From Lunularia cruciata (taxonomy: Eukaryota; Streptophyta; Marchantiopsida; Lunulariales; Lunulariaceae): a stretch of 64,000 bases of DNA. The stretch lies in assembly GCA_948567375.1 (NCBI GenBank), contig OX419758.1:6081001-6145000 (forward strand), given 5' to 3'. The notes below the pieces were generated by a model. It was not told the origin of the DNA. It ran no database searches and saw only the letters and a program-made list of their open reading frames with translations. Position numbers and translations under genes: made by a program. Positions 1 to 10,410 of the stretch are shown in pieces; the first letter of the stretch is position 1; each line of letters begins with the position of its first letter.

Positions 1-1304
1 GTCAGCATGTCGGGGTTCGACAACATTACTCCTCTCCATTTTTGTTCACTTCCTTCCTTCTTCAAGTACAAATCCGACAAGATGTCGTAGTAAGTATCGT
101 AACCAAACATTCTTGTGTCCTTACGAAAGCGATTCTCCTCACTCGCGCACCAGTAATGATTCCAGTAACCAGGTCCGAGGAGGCAAAATAGAAATTCGTG
201 GACATAAGTACCTCCTGTTCTCCTGACATTCGATTCTAGGGCATACACATTTCCATCTTTGGAAATCAGACAGTCCATGTCCAGATATCCCCTGTAGCCC
301 TGAGCGGCAACGATTTCGCTGAATAGCTTCCCTGCTTTTAACGTCTCAGCAATTAAGGGATTTCTTTCCACTTCGGGAGACATTAAGATCCCTTTGAAAG
401 TTTTACCATCCTCTTCCATTAGCATTGTGCAAGGGGGGAGAGCAGACACTTGTCCATCCAAGGCCCGAAACTCAACACTGATGACTCCTTGCAGGTTGTT
501 CGTGTCAATGTCCACCATCTCTTCTACTACACAGCAAGAGTTCCAAGAGAAAATGCTACCCCAATCTTTGCACAATTCGTCATCCATCATTTCCAGTAAT
601 TGTTCATAAAACTTCTCCTTGCAGGGACTGAGCTTTTCATGAGCAACGAAGAGAATACCCTGGCCGCTGAACCCTCGGTCTTGCTTGACAACACAAGACC
701 GGTTTTCCTTTCTGAAGTAAAAACAGGCATCGCAAATATCTTGCTTACCGTATACTATGAAGCCCTCCGGCATTTTGACGGTGGTTTTCATGAGAAGGGT
801 ACCGAAGGCAGCTCTGAATCCGGACTTCCGATCGTAGTACTGCGGAAGAAAATGTGCTCCCTCATCCATAGTCTCAGGAGTGTTACATGTAAATCCTAGC
901 TTTCTCACGTAGTTCAGGAACTTGAAGTAGGGTGTACTTGTAAATCGTGGGATTATGTTTATTCCCGGACTATTCCTTAGCACGCGTTTCAGAAGGCAGT
1001 TCAACTCTTCCTGCTCCATTAGATCTTCGCAGATGCCGATGTCAGTTGAAGGGTTGGTTGGATGAATGTTCAGTACCCGCTTCCACCCAGCAAGCTTCTT
1101 CACGGTCTCCACATGATGCGGGTGCAAAGGCGTCACAGAGAAAACAATCTTGTTGTCACCTTGATAAAGCAAGGTGCGAGAGGCAAGGGCGACTTCCCAT
1201 TCCGGTTCTTGCTCCCGATCATCCTCAAAGTTGACGATAATAATGTCGGTATAGGCCTCATCGTCCACCTTCTCTGAGTCCTTGCATTGAGATTTCAGTC
1301 CCAT
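1..1304 (-). CDS. ATP-grasp ligase-like protein, copy 1 (C-terminus cut by window edge)
   Basis: Reading the minus strand from ATG at 1304-1302 gives an uninterrupted frame to the window edge, covering residues 1-434 of an expected 469. It aligns without any net indel to the complete paralogue at 39106-40515 (window base 1 corresponds to 39212). The product should be an ATP-dependent carboxylate-amine or peptide ligase of the ATP-grasp fold: a pre-ATP-grasp N-terminal half, a lysine plus glycine-rich loop (VVKQDRGFSGQG, about residues 205-216), a hinge VVEEMVD (about 259-265), and metal-ligand positions in MDCLI and ESNVRRTGG (about 343-365). No intron is needed. Differences from copy 2 are concentrated in the N-terminal half and near 370-410, while residues ~265-365 are nearly identical. 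The last ~35 residues lie outside the window. Family placement is by motif; the substrate is unknown. Confidence 0.85.
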   Translation of the reverse strand, partial: MGLKSQCKDSEKVDDEAYTDIIIVNFEDDREQEPEWEVALASRTLLYQGDNKIVFSVTPLHPHHVETVKKLAGWKRVLNIHPTNPSTDIGICEDLMEQEELNCLLKRVLRNSPGINIIPRFTSTPYFKFLNYVRKLGFTCNTPETMDEGAHFLPQYYDRKSGFRAAFGTLLMKTTVKMPEGFIVYGKQDICDACFYFRKENRSCVVKQDRGFSGQGILFVAHEKLSPCKEKFYEQLLEMMDDELCKDWGSIFSWNSCCVVEEMVDIDTNNLQGVISVEFRALDGQVSALPPCTMLMEEDGKTFKGILMSPEVERNPLIAETLKAGKLFSEIVAAQGYRGYLDMDCLISKDGNVYALESNVRRTGGTYVHEFLFCLLGPGYWNHYWCASEENRFRKDTRMFGYDTYYDILSDLYLKKEGSEQKWRGVMLSNPDML

Positions 1305-1625
1305 TTTTCATGCTCGAAGTCCCACGTAAATCTGCGACAGAAACAAGCTTCTCAATCAGTAACTCCACTCAGCAGGTTGATTTGCCACATAATGCAACTT
1401 CTGGAATCTTCCCTATCGCGAGAAGCAAACTTTTGACGGTATTTCATTCATTTCGGACAACTACACAGTGGCACTTCCTAATGTCAAACTTTGGATAGTT
1501 CCGTATTTGATCGAGAAACTCACAGACTAAACCAGCTCACTCGCGGAACCTGTCCAATCTGCAATTCAAATTAAGAACGGGCAAGCACTCTAAGTAGTGG
1601 CAGTTTCTTACTAGGAGCTGGCTTA
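1305..1625 (-). promoter_or_regulatory. Conserved upstream region of ATP-grasp copy 1
   Basis: This stretch upstream of the start codon aligns with 40516-40865 upstream of copy 2, with small indels and many shared blocks. The duplicated unit therefore includes the 5' UTR and proximal promoter. Homology stops at about 1625, where a low-complexity A-rich repeat begins. I see no clear TATA box. Confidence 0.6.
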
Positions 1626-1775
1626 TACAAAACAAAACAATGGAGAAAGAAACAAAACGACGAGAAAGATTACAAAACAATACAAAACATTGAAGAAAGA
1701 TACAAAACAATGGAGAAAACAACGAGCTGAAACGCGGGAAAGATACAAAACATCGAGTTGAAACGCAACAGAAAG
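1626..1775. repeat. Low-complexity ACAAAA/GGAGAAAGA imperfect repeat
   Basis: Degenerate repeats of TACAAAACAATGGAGAAAG-like units interrupt the homology to the upstream region of the second ATP-grasp copy. No coding potential is credible here. Confidence 0.6.
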
Positions 1776-2275
1776 AACCATTACCGGACTACTTCGGTAA
1801 AAGTCTTCTAATGGTATATCCGGAAGGGCGACCACATAGAACCCAAGAAGGATTGGGAAGACCCCATCGAGCCGTACAAGGGAGAGACAAAAGAGGTAGA
1901 ATGGCCACAATATATGGTAATATCTGGTGAAGAAGAAAAGCCCTAAACTGGATCTAAACGTGATGGGTACTCCTGCTGCTCGTCTATGGAAACCCAGGCC
2001 TGAGAACGCTGAGCGGAGTGCCAGACGGAACTGAGGAAGGAGCACAACGAAAACCAAGCGTCACAAGCCGAAGCAACATCCAGACCCCAACCAATCTAGA
2101 TGGGTACTCCTACTGCCGCTCCTTCATGAAAACCCAGGCCGGACTACTTCGATAAAAGTCGTCTAATGGTATATCTGGTGAAGAAGAAAAGCCCTAAACG
2201 GGATCTAGACGTGATGGGTATCCTTACTGCTGCTCATTTATGAAAACCCAGGCCTCAGAACGCTGAGGGGTAAAC
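1776..2275. repeat. Two-unit tandem duplication, first unit carrying a short insertion
   Basis: A unit starting GGACTACTTCGGTAAAAG (about 1786) recurs at about 2142. Both continue through a GAAGAAGAAAAGCCCTAAAC block, a GTGATGGGTA block and an AAAACCCAGGCC block. Only the first unit holds the extra 94 bp at 1820-1913. Just beyond, 2265-2330 resembles 40957-41020 upstream of ATP-grasp copy 2. Confidence 0.7.
1820..1913 (-). mobile_element. Short LINE-tail/SINE-like insertion with target duplication
   Basis: This 94-bp insert carries the dispersed tail motif on the minus strand: TTTTGTCTCTCCCTTGTACG, then GATGGGGTCTTCCCA, then GGTCGCCCTTCC. It is flanked by ATGGTATAT (1811-1819) and ATGGTAATAT (1914-1923). 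The sister unit has the uninterrupted empty site ATGGTATAT at 2165-2173. This marks a retrotransposed short copy. Confidence 0.7.
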
Positions 2276-2325
2276 GTCTAGCCCCGACGTGCGACGTTGT
2301 CTTAAAGAGCAATGCTGTAACGGGC

Positions 2326-2371
2326 ATCAATCAATCAATCAAGGGGTAAAGGCATCAATCAATCAATCAAC
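2326..2371. repeat. (ATCA)n microsatellite blocks
   Basis: Two short ATCA-type tracts, each roughly four units, lie either side of a GGGGTAAAG block. Confidence 0.7.
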
Positions 2372-2489
2372 TGACCGAGGTAGAAAGAAACTTGGTTTCA
2401 TCATCGTGTTGCATTGATAACATTATTGACGACCTCAGTTATGGCTCCTTTCTATTGTATATCATTATAGCGTATAATGCGAAATGACC

Positions 2490-2690
2490 GCGGACGATTA
2501 GATCGATCGAGCTAATAATTTGGTCCGTCGAACAATTATTTTCTTCCCGAAAGCGAGTGCGAGCAGAACTCCAAGTATAGTAGAGAGTAAACCTCCCTTT
2601 ACCACTTCAAATTTATTTATATTATAATCATAATCAAGCCTGTGAATATGCACCATGGTTGGAAAAGACTCTCCACAATAGCAATGCTAG
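2490..2690. repeat. Dispersed repeat shared with 10190-10410
   Basis: Shared blocks in order are GATCGATC, AATTTGGTC, TTCCCGAA, a GCGAG...AGAA.TCCAAG block, CATAAT, and GCAC.ATGGTTGGA.AAGACTC. The two copies are collinear but diverged. The nature of the repeat is unknown. Confidence 0.5.
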
Positions 2691-2934
2691 AAATGACTTC
2701 CCTTACGTTCCAATCCATATGGTATTACTTAATCCTCTTTACACACGACTATTACAGATCTTTAAAGAACAAAAAGGGCGAGTTAGTAATTTCGTCCACC
2801 CAAGATATTGTGGGTAGAAAGTAATAAGTGAAATTATTAGAAACTATGGAATTCTTTTGACTCTCTGCAGGTTTTATGGTACGCCCCGGAATCAGAGTTT
2901 CTAAATGTCATCTATCTATTAGTATTAGAGGTCG

Positions 2935-5534
2935 GGATGAGTTCGGGAGAGGGTGGAGACGGGAGAAGGGGAGAGATGTGAGAGTAAAGATCTATATTTT
3001 ATGAGCGCTCTTTAGCATATAGCACTCAAGTGAAGAGTATATTCTGTTCATTTTTCAATTTCAGTTCCATTGGTAACTAGATTGAAGACTATGGAGAATT
3101 GAGTATAAAGTTATAAGGATTTTTAGGTTTTTAGGGTTTAGAGTGATCAATATATTTGGAGAGTGATTTTCATTTTGTGAATTTTTGTTTTTTATCTTTT
3201 GGTTTTCATGATTGAGTTCTATGGGAATTTAGTTTAAAAATTTTGGAAATGAAAATTGAAAATAATGAGAGTTTATAGTTTTTAGGGTTTGGAGAGATTG
3301 TATTTTTCTTATGTGATGTGAGAGGTTGTGGTTTTACAGTTATGGGAAGATGTGGAGAAGAGTATATTGTGTTACTATTGTTATTCTTGTGCTAGCCATA
3401 GTAACACTTCCCCATGGGGGGCCGTCTAGAGCAACTCGGTATACACCATGCTCGGTGTGTCATCGATACTTTACCTCACAAGGGGAAGAATACACAAGGA
3501 CTATGATTGGACAACTTGGGATACCCACATGAGGTGAGCAACCACATCGATGGCAATGACACTTGAGATTATGCATGCTTCTTCTATCCCTTCATTGACC
3601 GTTCCAAGGATACCGATTGAGTCATGGAAGTGGTTAGCTTCTCAAGCGGGTTGCATTTTGGAGTTATTTGAGACTAGTTTTCCATGTTCACATGTATTCC
3701 ATAGGCTACCCCACAGACTCTATGATGAAACTAGACAAGCTTTTTGCCTACCACTTGATCATTTAGCACGTGCTCCCTTGGACCAGTTAGCATGGTTCCT
3801 ATTCCTATTACTCCCTTGATGGTGTCTTTGTTATGCTAGAGGGGACGTGCGGGGCATAGAGAGGTGGCTGTTAGGTTTTGTCAATTCCAAGCAGGGGATT
3901 GGGCAGCCCTTCAAGAGGAGTCTATCAGGGCTACACATTTTAGGAGACAGGTTTCACCACATGATACCACATAGTCCACTCAATTACAACGGTGTAGGAC
4001 ATTGGGTCAAGCAGGAGAGTTTAGTAGAGCCACACAAGCACTACACCTTTTGTCTATGGCGAGTCCTATTAATGAGACTATCTCTTCCCTACACTCACTA
4101 CATCTTATAGCAATAAAGGGACTACCACTAGAGGTCTTAGAATTATCAGCTTGAGCAACCTTTATGTCTTGATAGGTCACTTTTTGCACAAGCATTGTGC
4201 ACTACTCCTTGCCTTTCTTCAAGAGGCTTGTCAAGGATGGTTTATGAGCACCTTAGAGATTGCTTTCAGACAGATGATCCTTCTACTGGTTTTATCAAGT
4301 TATTTCAAGTGGTTGCAACAATAGCAAGAGGAGACATTCCTATGCATATTAGTCAAGTGTTAGGTGCTAGTCAACTTATTGTGATGAAGAAGGACAGGGA
4401 GGGCATTAGATTGATTGCTATTGGAGAGATCTTTTTGAGTTTGGTCCGACATACCATTGTCCTTTAGCATCATTCTCACTTTTGACAGCACCTTAGTCCA
4501 CATCAATTTGGAGTACTTGCACGTGGAGGATGTGAGGCTATATCTTTAGGCATTAGGGCACTCCCAAATATCCATCCAAAGTGGGTCATCCTATAGTGGA
4601 TATTGAGAATGCTTTTAATAGCATCTCAAGCGCATCCATCTTTAGAGGGCTTAAGGAGACTAGTGGATCCTTGGCAAGTCTTATTCCTTTTGTGTGGTCT
4701 TTTAATGGCTTTCTTGCTTCCCTTTACTACTAGCATAGTGGTTCACAAGAGGGAGTCACCATCTTTGAGTTAGCTATGGGTACACATTAGGGAGATCCTT
4801 TAGGGGGACCCTTATTTTCCATGGCTCACTTTAGAGTTCTCTTATCTACTACTTTGGCCATGCCAAGTTATGTATTTCCCTCCTTGGCAGATGATACACA
4901 AATCATGGGCATTGTAGATCAGATTAGGCAGGCCTTTGACCACTTGACTATCAAGCTACATCTGGTAGGCTTGAGAGTCAAGGTATCAAAGTGTAGGGCA
5001 TAGTCCCCTTTAGGTATTTCTCCCCACCTTGAGCTTCTAAAGGGGTGTATCACATCTATATATGGACTATGTGTTCTTGGAGTGCTAGTAGGATCCGAGA
5101 ATTTGTCACATGCTTCTTAGATGCTACCCTTGAAGAGATGTTCTCCATGTGGATGACCTTCCATTACTAGGAGATCCGCAAGTGGCATTTGGTATATTCT
5201 CCTCTAGTATTGCTTGTCAACCATCCTACCTCATCCGTACAATTCCTCCCTCTTATCCTTCCTATCACGTCTAAGAGACTTTGATAGGAGGATTATGGGA
5301 GTCTTTGGTGATATTCTTGGACCAAGGACATTTGAGTGTGTGAAAGGAGATTTGGCACATAAATAGGGTTCTACCAATTGTGTGTTGAGGGGTTGGCTTG
5401 CTATCTATAGAGACGACTGCACCCATAGCATTTTTGGGTAGTTGAGCTCTCTTGGCATCCCTACTTTCCTCTCATATTGTGGTTGTAGATAGGCCGGTTT
5501 TGGAGACTTATTGACATAGGTGGAGGAGGGATCC
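2935..5534 (+). mobile_element. LINE copy A (RLE-type candidate), degenerate, 3' end replaced by copia sequence
   Basis: Collinear with LINE copy C (43335-47350). The 5' part has a single ~200-bp leader unit (about 3073-3281). A truncated C2H2 finger region follows (CSVCH near 3450-3470), then a linker rich in L/F residues (about 3700-4200). Next is the reverse transcriptase: an AFNSIS-like block near 4610, the GDPLGG block near 4791-4810, and the catalytic ADD at about 4887-4895. Frameshifts and stops are frequent; the GDPLGG block is preceded by TAG where copy C has CAG. Sequence matching copy C stops at GGAGGGATCC (about 5535), where copia reverse-transcriptase sequence begins, so the endonuclease and 3' tail are missing. 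A non-LTR element is certain enough; the clade is inferred. Confidence 0.7.
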
Positions 5535-6010
5535 TTCTTGAATGGAGATCTTCAAGAAGACCTGTATATGGTGCAGCCACCTAGGTATGAAGACCTATGT
5601 TCTTTAGCTTGAGTGCGCAAGTTGTAGCAGGCTTTATATGGACTCAAGTAAGCTCCTAAAGCTTGGTATTGTAAGATCATTGGTGTTTTACATGAGTTTG
5701 GGTTCAAAGTGTGCAATTCAGATTCCTCATTCTATGTGTTGAGCGCAACAAGTAGTTACATTGTCATTATGATCTATGTAGATGATTTGATCTTGAGTGG
5801 GAGTTGTGAGAAGTAGATTAAGCAAATTAAGCATAGGCTATATATAGGCCAAGTTTGAGATGAAGGATTTAGGGGAGTTGAGTTATTTCCTTGCAGTTGA
5901 CTTCATCAAGGATGGTGAAGATATGTGGTTTTTGAAGCAACAGTTTACTATTGATATGCTTGCCCAAGTATGGCATGATGGCTTGCAAGCCAATCTCCAC
6001 ACCCTTAGGA
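5535..6010 (+). pseudogene. Ty1/copia reverse transcriptase fragment
   Basis: The translation shows copia RT landmarks in order: FLNGDLQEDLYM, QPP, a YGLK.APKAWY block, then IYVDDLIL, then MKDLGELSYFLA. Stops replace expected glutamines (for example YGLK-stop-AP). The catalytic YVDD is still visible at about 5776-5790. No LTR is found beside it, so it is an orphan piece joined directly to LINE copy A. Confidence 0.85.
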
Positions 6011-6025
6011 TAGAATTTGAATTTG

Positions 6026-6028
<3 letters not shown>

Positions 6029-6091
<63 letters not shown>

Positions 6092-6102
6092 CACACACAC
6101 AC
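6029..6102. repeat. (AT)30 microsatellite followed by (CA)n
   Basis: An uninterrupted AT dinucleotide run spans 6029-6088, followed by a short CACACA run at 6092-6102. It directly follows the copia fragment. Confidence 0.95.
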
Positions 6103-6489
6103 ATTAAGGGGTACTACCTACCTAGACCATTCTCTTGGTTTATCCACTCTCTCTTTCTCTTATGTGTGCTATGAGTTTCTTGAAAACAAGTGACCTCATC
6201 TAGACCTTCTCCCCTAGGTGCTTAACCCTCCTCTACATTTTGTAATTGATAAGTAGCAACTATCACTAAAAAATCCTAAATTTTGTAGGTGGCCCCAATA
6301 ATTGAATCCACTCTTGTAAAAATTTAGCCAATCTCTATATCAATCACTATGGACTTGGTTTTAAATCCACATGGTAACTCTAAAACGTGTCCACAACCAA
6401 TTGTTATAAGGTCGATGCATAGCTCTTCTTCCATCCTACCAAAATCTGCAACATTAAGCAATTTGCTTCAATACCACTTTTGGAATTTT
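6103..6489. other. No gene seen
   Basis: Pyrimidine-rich AT-rich DNA with no credible ORF or RNA; it leads into the tandem array. Confidence 0.5.
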
Positions 6490-7650
6490 TTGGGTTTACC
6501 CATACACACTTCTTGACTCTTGGAGTAAAGAATTCCCAAATCCCCTCTCACTTCTCACTTCCTCTTGTTTGTTCTAGCTTGAAACCTACTAGTTTACTCC
6601 ACTACAAAGTTGGAGAACTTCTCTTCCCAATTCCTTACTTAAGAAGTCATTTTAGCTCTAAATTAACCTTGTTAGTTTTGCTCAAATGAAAAAGCTTTTT
6701 CCTTGTTTACTCTACACCCCTTTCCTTGATTTCTCTCCTCTTGGGAAGGAATTTGAGCACCAACTTCAATCTCTAATTTTTCTCAAAGTGAAAAGTGCTT
6801 CCTACCTAATTCATAGCACCTCTTTCCTAAGGTCTCCTTCTTCAATGAGTAGTTTGACCTTTCATGCATCCTTAGTGGTTTTGCTCAAATGAAAAAGCTC
6901 TTTCTCTCAATTACACTAGTCTCTTTGTCTGAATTTCTCTCCTCTTGTGAAGTTGCTTGAGCTAAAATTTCAATTGCTAATTATGCTTGAAGTGCAAGAG
7001 TGCTACCTACCAAATTCACAAGAGTTCTCTCCCAATGTCTCCTTCTTTGGAAAGTTGTTTGAGTTCTAATGTACCCTTTGTGGTTATGGTTAAACACAAA
7101 AGCTCTTCTTCTTAATTACACCACCTCCCTCTTCCATATTTCTCTCCACTCAAGAAGGAAATCAAGCTCCTATTTCAATTTCTATTTTACTCAAAGTGCA
7201 GAGTGATTTCTACCTAATTCATAGAACTTTTCTTCTTAGTATCTCCTTTGAGAAGTTGTTTGAGCTTTAACTTATCTCAATAGTTTTACACAAATGTAGA
7301 AGCTCTTCCTCTCCATTATACCACACCCCTCTTCTTGATTTATCTCCTCTCAAGAAGGAAATCAAGCTCCAATTTTAATTTCTAATTCTACTCAAAGCAA
7401 AGGAGTGCTTTGTACCCAATTCAAAAACTCTCTCCTCGATATCTCCTTCTTTGAGAACTCATTTAAACTCTAATGTATCTTCAATGGTTTTTCTCAAAAT
7501 TCACAAGCCCTTCATCTTGATTACACCACACTTCTCTTCTTTATTTTTCTCCTCTCAAGAAGGTATTCAAGCTCTAATTCAATCCTTAATTTTGCTCAAA
7601 GCATAAAAATGCTTTTTCACTAATTCACTAAACCTCTCTCTTTAATTTAA
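6490..7650. repeat. ~203-bp tandem repeat array, about 5.5 units
   Basis: The anchor AGCTC/AGCTT after a CTCAAATGAAAA-like block falls at 6693, 6896, 7101, 7301 and 7506, giving spacings of 203, 205, 200 and 205 bp. Each unit also carries ATTTCTCTCCTCTC, AAGAAGGAA and CTCCTTCTTTGAGAA-like blocks. Units are diverged by substitutions and small indels. Short ORFs inside are by-products of the repeat. Confidence 0.85.
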
Positions 7651-8250
7651 TTCAAAGATGTCTCTCCTCCCAATGTGTGATGGAAATCAAGCTTACAAGT
7701 GAATCCTTATTCCTCCAAGGGTTTGGGTATATATCAAGGGCATGCATAGCTTGTCCATTCAGTGAGTTCTTCAATTTCCACTTCGAATGTATCTCTTGAA
7801 TTCCAATCCTTTCTTGTGGGTGTCCAATGTTGACTTGCATTTGGGGTCTAATACTAATTGCTTGCAAACCTTCAAAAAAAAATTGAAGCTCAACAATGCT
7901 CATCCAAATTTTTTTAATCTTGGTGCATTGCACTTAACCACATAGAGAGTTGGATCAAGAACCATGTGACAATTTGCTTTTACTTGGTCTTGAGAGTGGT
8001 CTTGCATCCAACTATCAACTAGATTGCTTATGATTTAAAATTTAAATTGGATAAAGAATAGATTTTGATGTTAATATTTTCTTAGCATGCCATTTAAATA
8101 TTAGTTATAACACAAAGTTGCAAAAAATTTCCTCTCTTTATGTGGATGTTAACTCACCCTGGCCAATTTAGGTTTGCAATATTTACATTGTCATGCCACA
8201 TTAGAGTGCCTTAGCCATAGAGATGACCTAGTATTTTAACATAGATTACA
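7651..8250. other. No gene seen
   Basis: AT-rich DNA. A minus-strand ORF of about 90 codons at 7652-7933 resembles no family I know and overlaps the edge of the tandem array. Confidence 0.5.
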
Positions 8251-8664
8251 TGTAGTTTAATGATATGGAGTTAGCGATGAAGTTAGTTAGGATTAATGAA
8301 ATAGCAAATATGCCAAATTAACCTAGAATATTCCAGAAGTATCTAAGAAGCTTCTTAGGAAGCTTCATGGCTAGCTTAGCTTGCATCCCAGGTAGGGTTC
8401 TAGAAGCTTCCAACTAACTTAGCTTGCTTGCCAAGTAGGCGGCTTCTAGAATGAAGCTTCTTGAGAAACTTCTTGGTTAACTTGGCTTGCACTCCAAGAA
8501 AGTGGCTCAAGGAAACTTCTTGAGAAGCTTCTCAAGAGCCTTGTATGCTCCCTATAAATACCAAAGCCAAAGCTCATGCTAGGCATTCAAAGTTTCACTC
8601 ATTCAAGTGTCCCAATGTGATCTTCTATTCTCTTATTTCTCTCCTTGGTCTTGGGTCTTTTACA
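8251..8664 (+). mobile_element. Diverged solo LTR of the young chromovirus family
   Basis: This 414-bp stretch aligns end to end with the 423-bp LTRs at 27993-28415 and 33212-33634, from the start through the TATAAATA-type box (near 8554) to the terminal TTTTACA. It is many substitutions away from them. No primer-binding site follows and no pol sequence is attached, so it is a solo LTR. I could not identify a matching 5-bp target duplication (TTACA versus TGTGG). The GAA/TTC triplets at 8326-8338 and 8398-8410 are preserved. Confidence 0.8.
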
Positions 8665-9489
8665 TGTGGAATGATTCTCACTTTCACTTTTTTTCTTTTT
8701 TATTCACGTATATTCATTCTCAAGTGTGTGTGATTTGGATTATTTATATCAAAAAAATTCATTCTTATTTTACCAACAAAAAAAGTTGCATCATATTTCT
8801 CTCATTTCCATTATGCTCATACTTGAAGCTAATCTATTTTAGATAACCGGATCCAAATAATATCAAAGTCCAAAATACCTCTAAAGAGAACCTTGCTAAA
8901 CTAACACACTAACTAAGCCCAATATAAACCAATGTACCTTAGCACATTTGTAGGTTTCCAAGTGCATGTTAAGTGCATTCCTAGCATAGTCTAGTACATA
9001 CCATTGTGAACTAGAGTTTTCTAGTGCTTTCTTGACTAGTTTAGACATTGAAAACACTTCTTATGAAAATAAGAACAGCACACTTTAGAGAATACAAGGA
9101 AAAACAAAAATAACAAAATTTAAAGTATTCCTCAAAGTTATAGAACATAATAGTTGTTCCCTTTGCTATCCACTACAAAAATAATCCTCACTATCATTTG
9201 CTATGGAAGTGCAAGGTATAAAATCTAATATTTGAAAATTTCTTACCTTTGCTCGTTCAAGAGCCATGGAATAGAACCTCTTTGATTTACCATCCTCTCT
9301 TTGAATCTAAGCTTCTTGGATTTGCATCTCATTTTCTAGTATTTAAACAACTTCTCTACTTCTCAATTTAATCTAATTCCTATGTTTTTTTTGCCACTTT
9401 ACATCTCTCTCTCTCTTCCATGGACTTAATCTTTGATTTACAATAACTAGGAATTTCACAAAATCACAAAAGCCACAATAGTAGGTACC
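8665..9489. other. No gene seen
   Basis: AT-rich DNA. ORFs here are short and unremarkable. Confidence 0.5.
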
Positions 9490-9690
9490 ATTTTTTTATT
9501 CTCTATTTGCCTCTCCTTCATTGTCTCCTTCATGTGAATTCCTCTTTGGTTGAGATGCTCTATTTGCCACTCCTTTATTGTCTTCTTTTTGTGAATTTTT
9601 TGTTGATTTAGATTCTCTATTCTTTCCTTCATTGTCTCCTTCTCTTGAATTCTTCTATGGTTGGGATTCTCCATCCACCTCTCCTTTCCT
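9490..9690 (-). repeat. 57-bp minisatellite, about 3.5 units, encoding a 19-residue repeat
   Basis: The block CTCTAT/CTCCAT recurs at 9501, 9558, 9615 and 9669 (spacing 57, 57, 54). Because the unit is a multiple of three, the minus strand at 9456-9674 stays open and encodes a charged 19-residue repeat of the type IENLNQ...I..KETMKE. It may be a relic of a coiled-coil protein or only a consequence of the repeat length. Confidence 0.65.
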
Positions 9691-10189
9691 TTATCTGCCC
9701 TGGAATCTTTCTCTTCTATGTCACATTCTTTGTAAAATTATTTCTTGTCATTTGACATTTGAGAAGGTATCATGTTCTCTTCTATTAGCCCAAGTGGTAA
9801 ACTCTCTTCTTTTCCTAGCACAAGCATGGAAGAGATACTTGTAAAAGGATATAAAGAAATAAGTACAAAAGCCATTTGAGGAACATGATATCCAAAACTC
9901 AGTGAATGCAAATGAGATGCAAGAGATGTAAAGGATGCAAGATAGACAAATCATTGTGAATGATAGCATAAATAAGCATAGCCTTGAAACATATCAAAAG
10001 TAATATCAATATATCAATAATATGCACCAGAAAAGTGGAAACTAAACAACAATGCATGTATAGAAATAAAATTGAATTGATGAGATGAACATGAAAGATT
10101 CGTAGACCAAAGTAGCAATCAAAATCAATCTAGCAGCCAAGAAATCAAAAGTCATGTAAGATCTATGAGTGAACCCAAATGACAGTGGA
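9691..10189. other. No gene seen
   Basis: AT-rich, with no recognisable domain in any frame. Confidence 0.5.
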
Positions 10190-10410
10190 ATGACAGTAGA
10201 TCGATCTAATTTGCTCAATTGAACCATTTGCTAATTTGGTCAATTAAACGATTCATTTACTTCCCGAACACAATTGCGAGAAGAATTCCAAGACTTACTA
10301 CCATAGAAAACTCCATTTACCGAGGGAATTAAAATTGATTGTACCTATATCATAATACCAATCGAACATGTATACGTGCACTATGGTTGGAGAAGACTCG
10401 CCATATTATA
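10190..10410. repeat. Second copy of the 2490-2690 repeat
   Basis: Collinear with 2490-2690, ending in GTGCACTATGGTTGGAGAAG. Function and class are unknown. Confidence 0.5.

Noticed and set aside
394-1277. Plus-strand ORFs across the ATP-grasp copies, present in both duplicates
   Set aside because: They are antisense to a well-supported gene; their recurrence in both copies follows from the duplication.
1537-2057. Minus-strand ORFs of 61 and 144 codons in the short-repeat region
   Set aside because: They run through low-complexity and tail-repeat DNA; the residues are phenylalanine/leucine-rich by composition.
6490-7650. The tandem array as a CRISPR array
   Set aside because: Units are ~203 bp and diverged throughout, without short identical repeats and unique spacers; the context is a plant nuclear genome.
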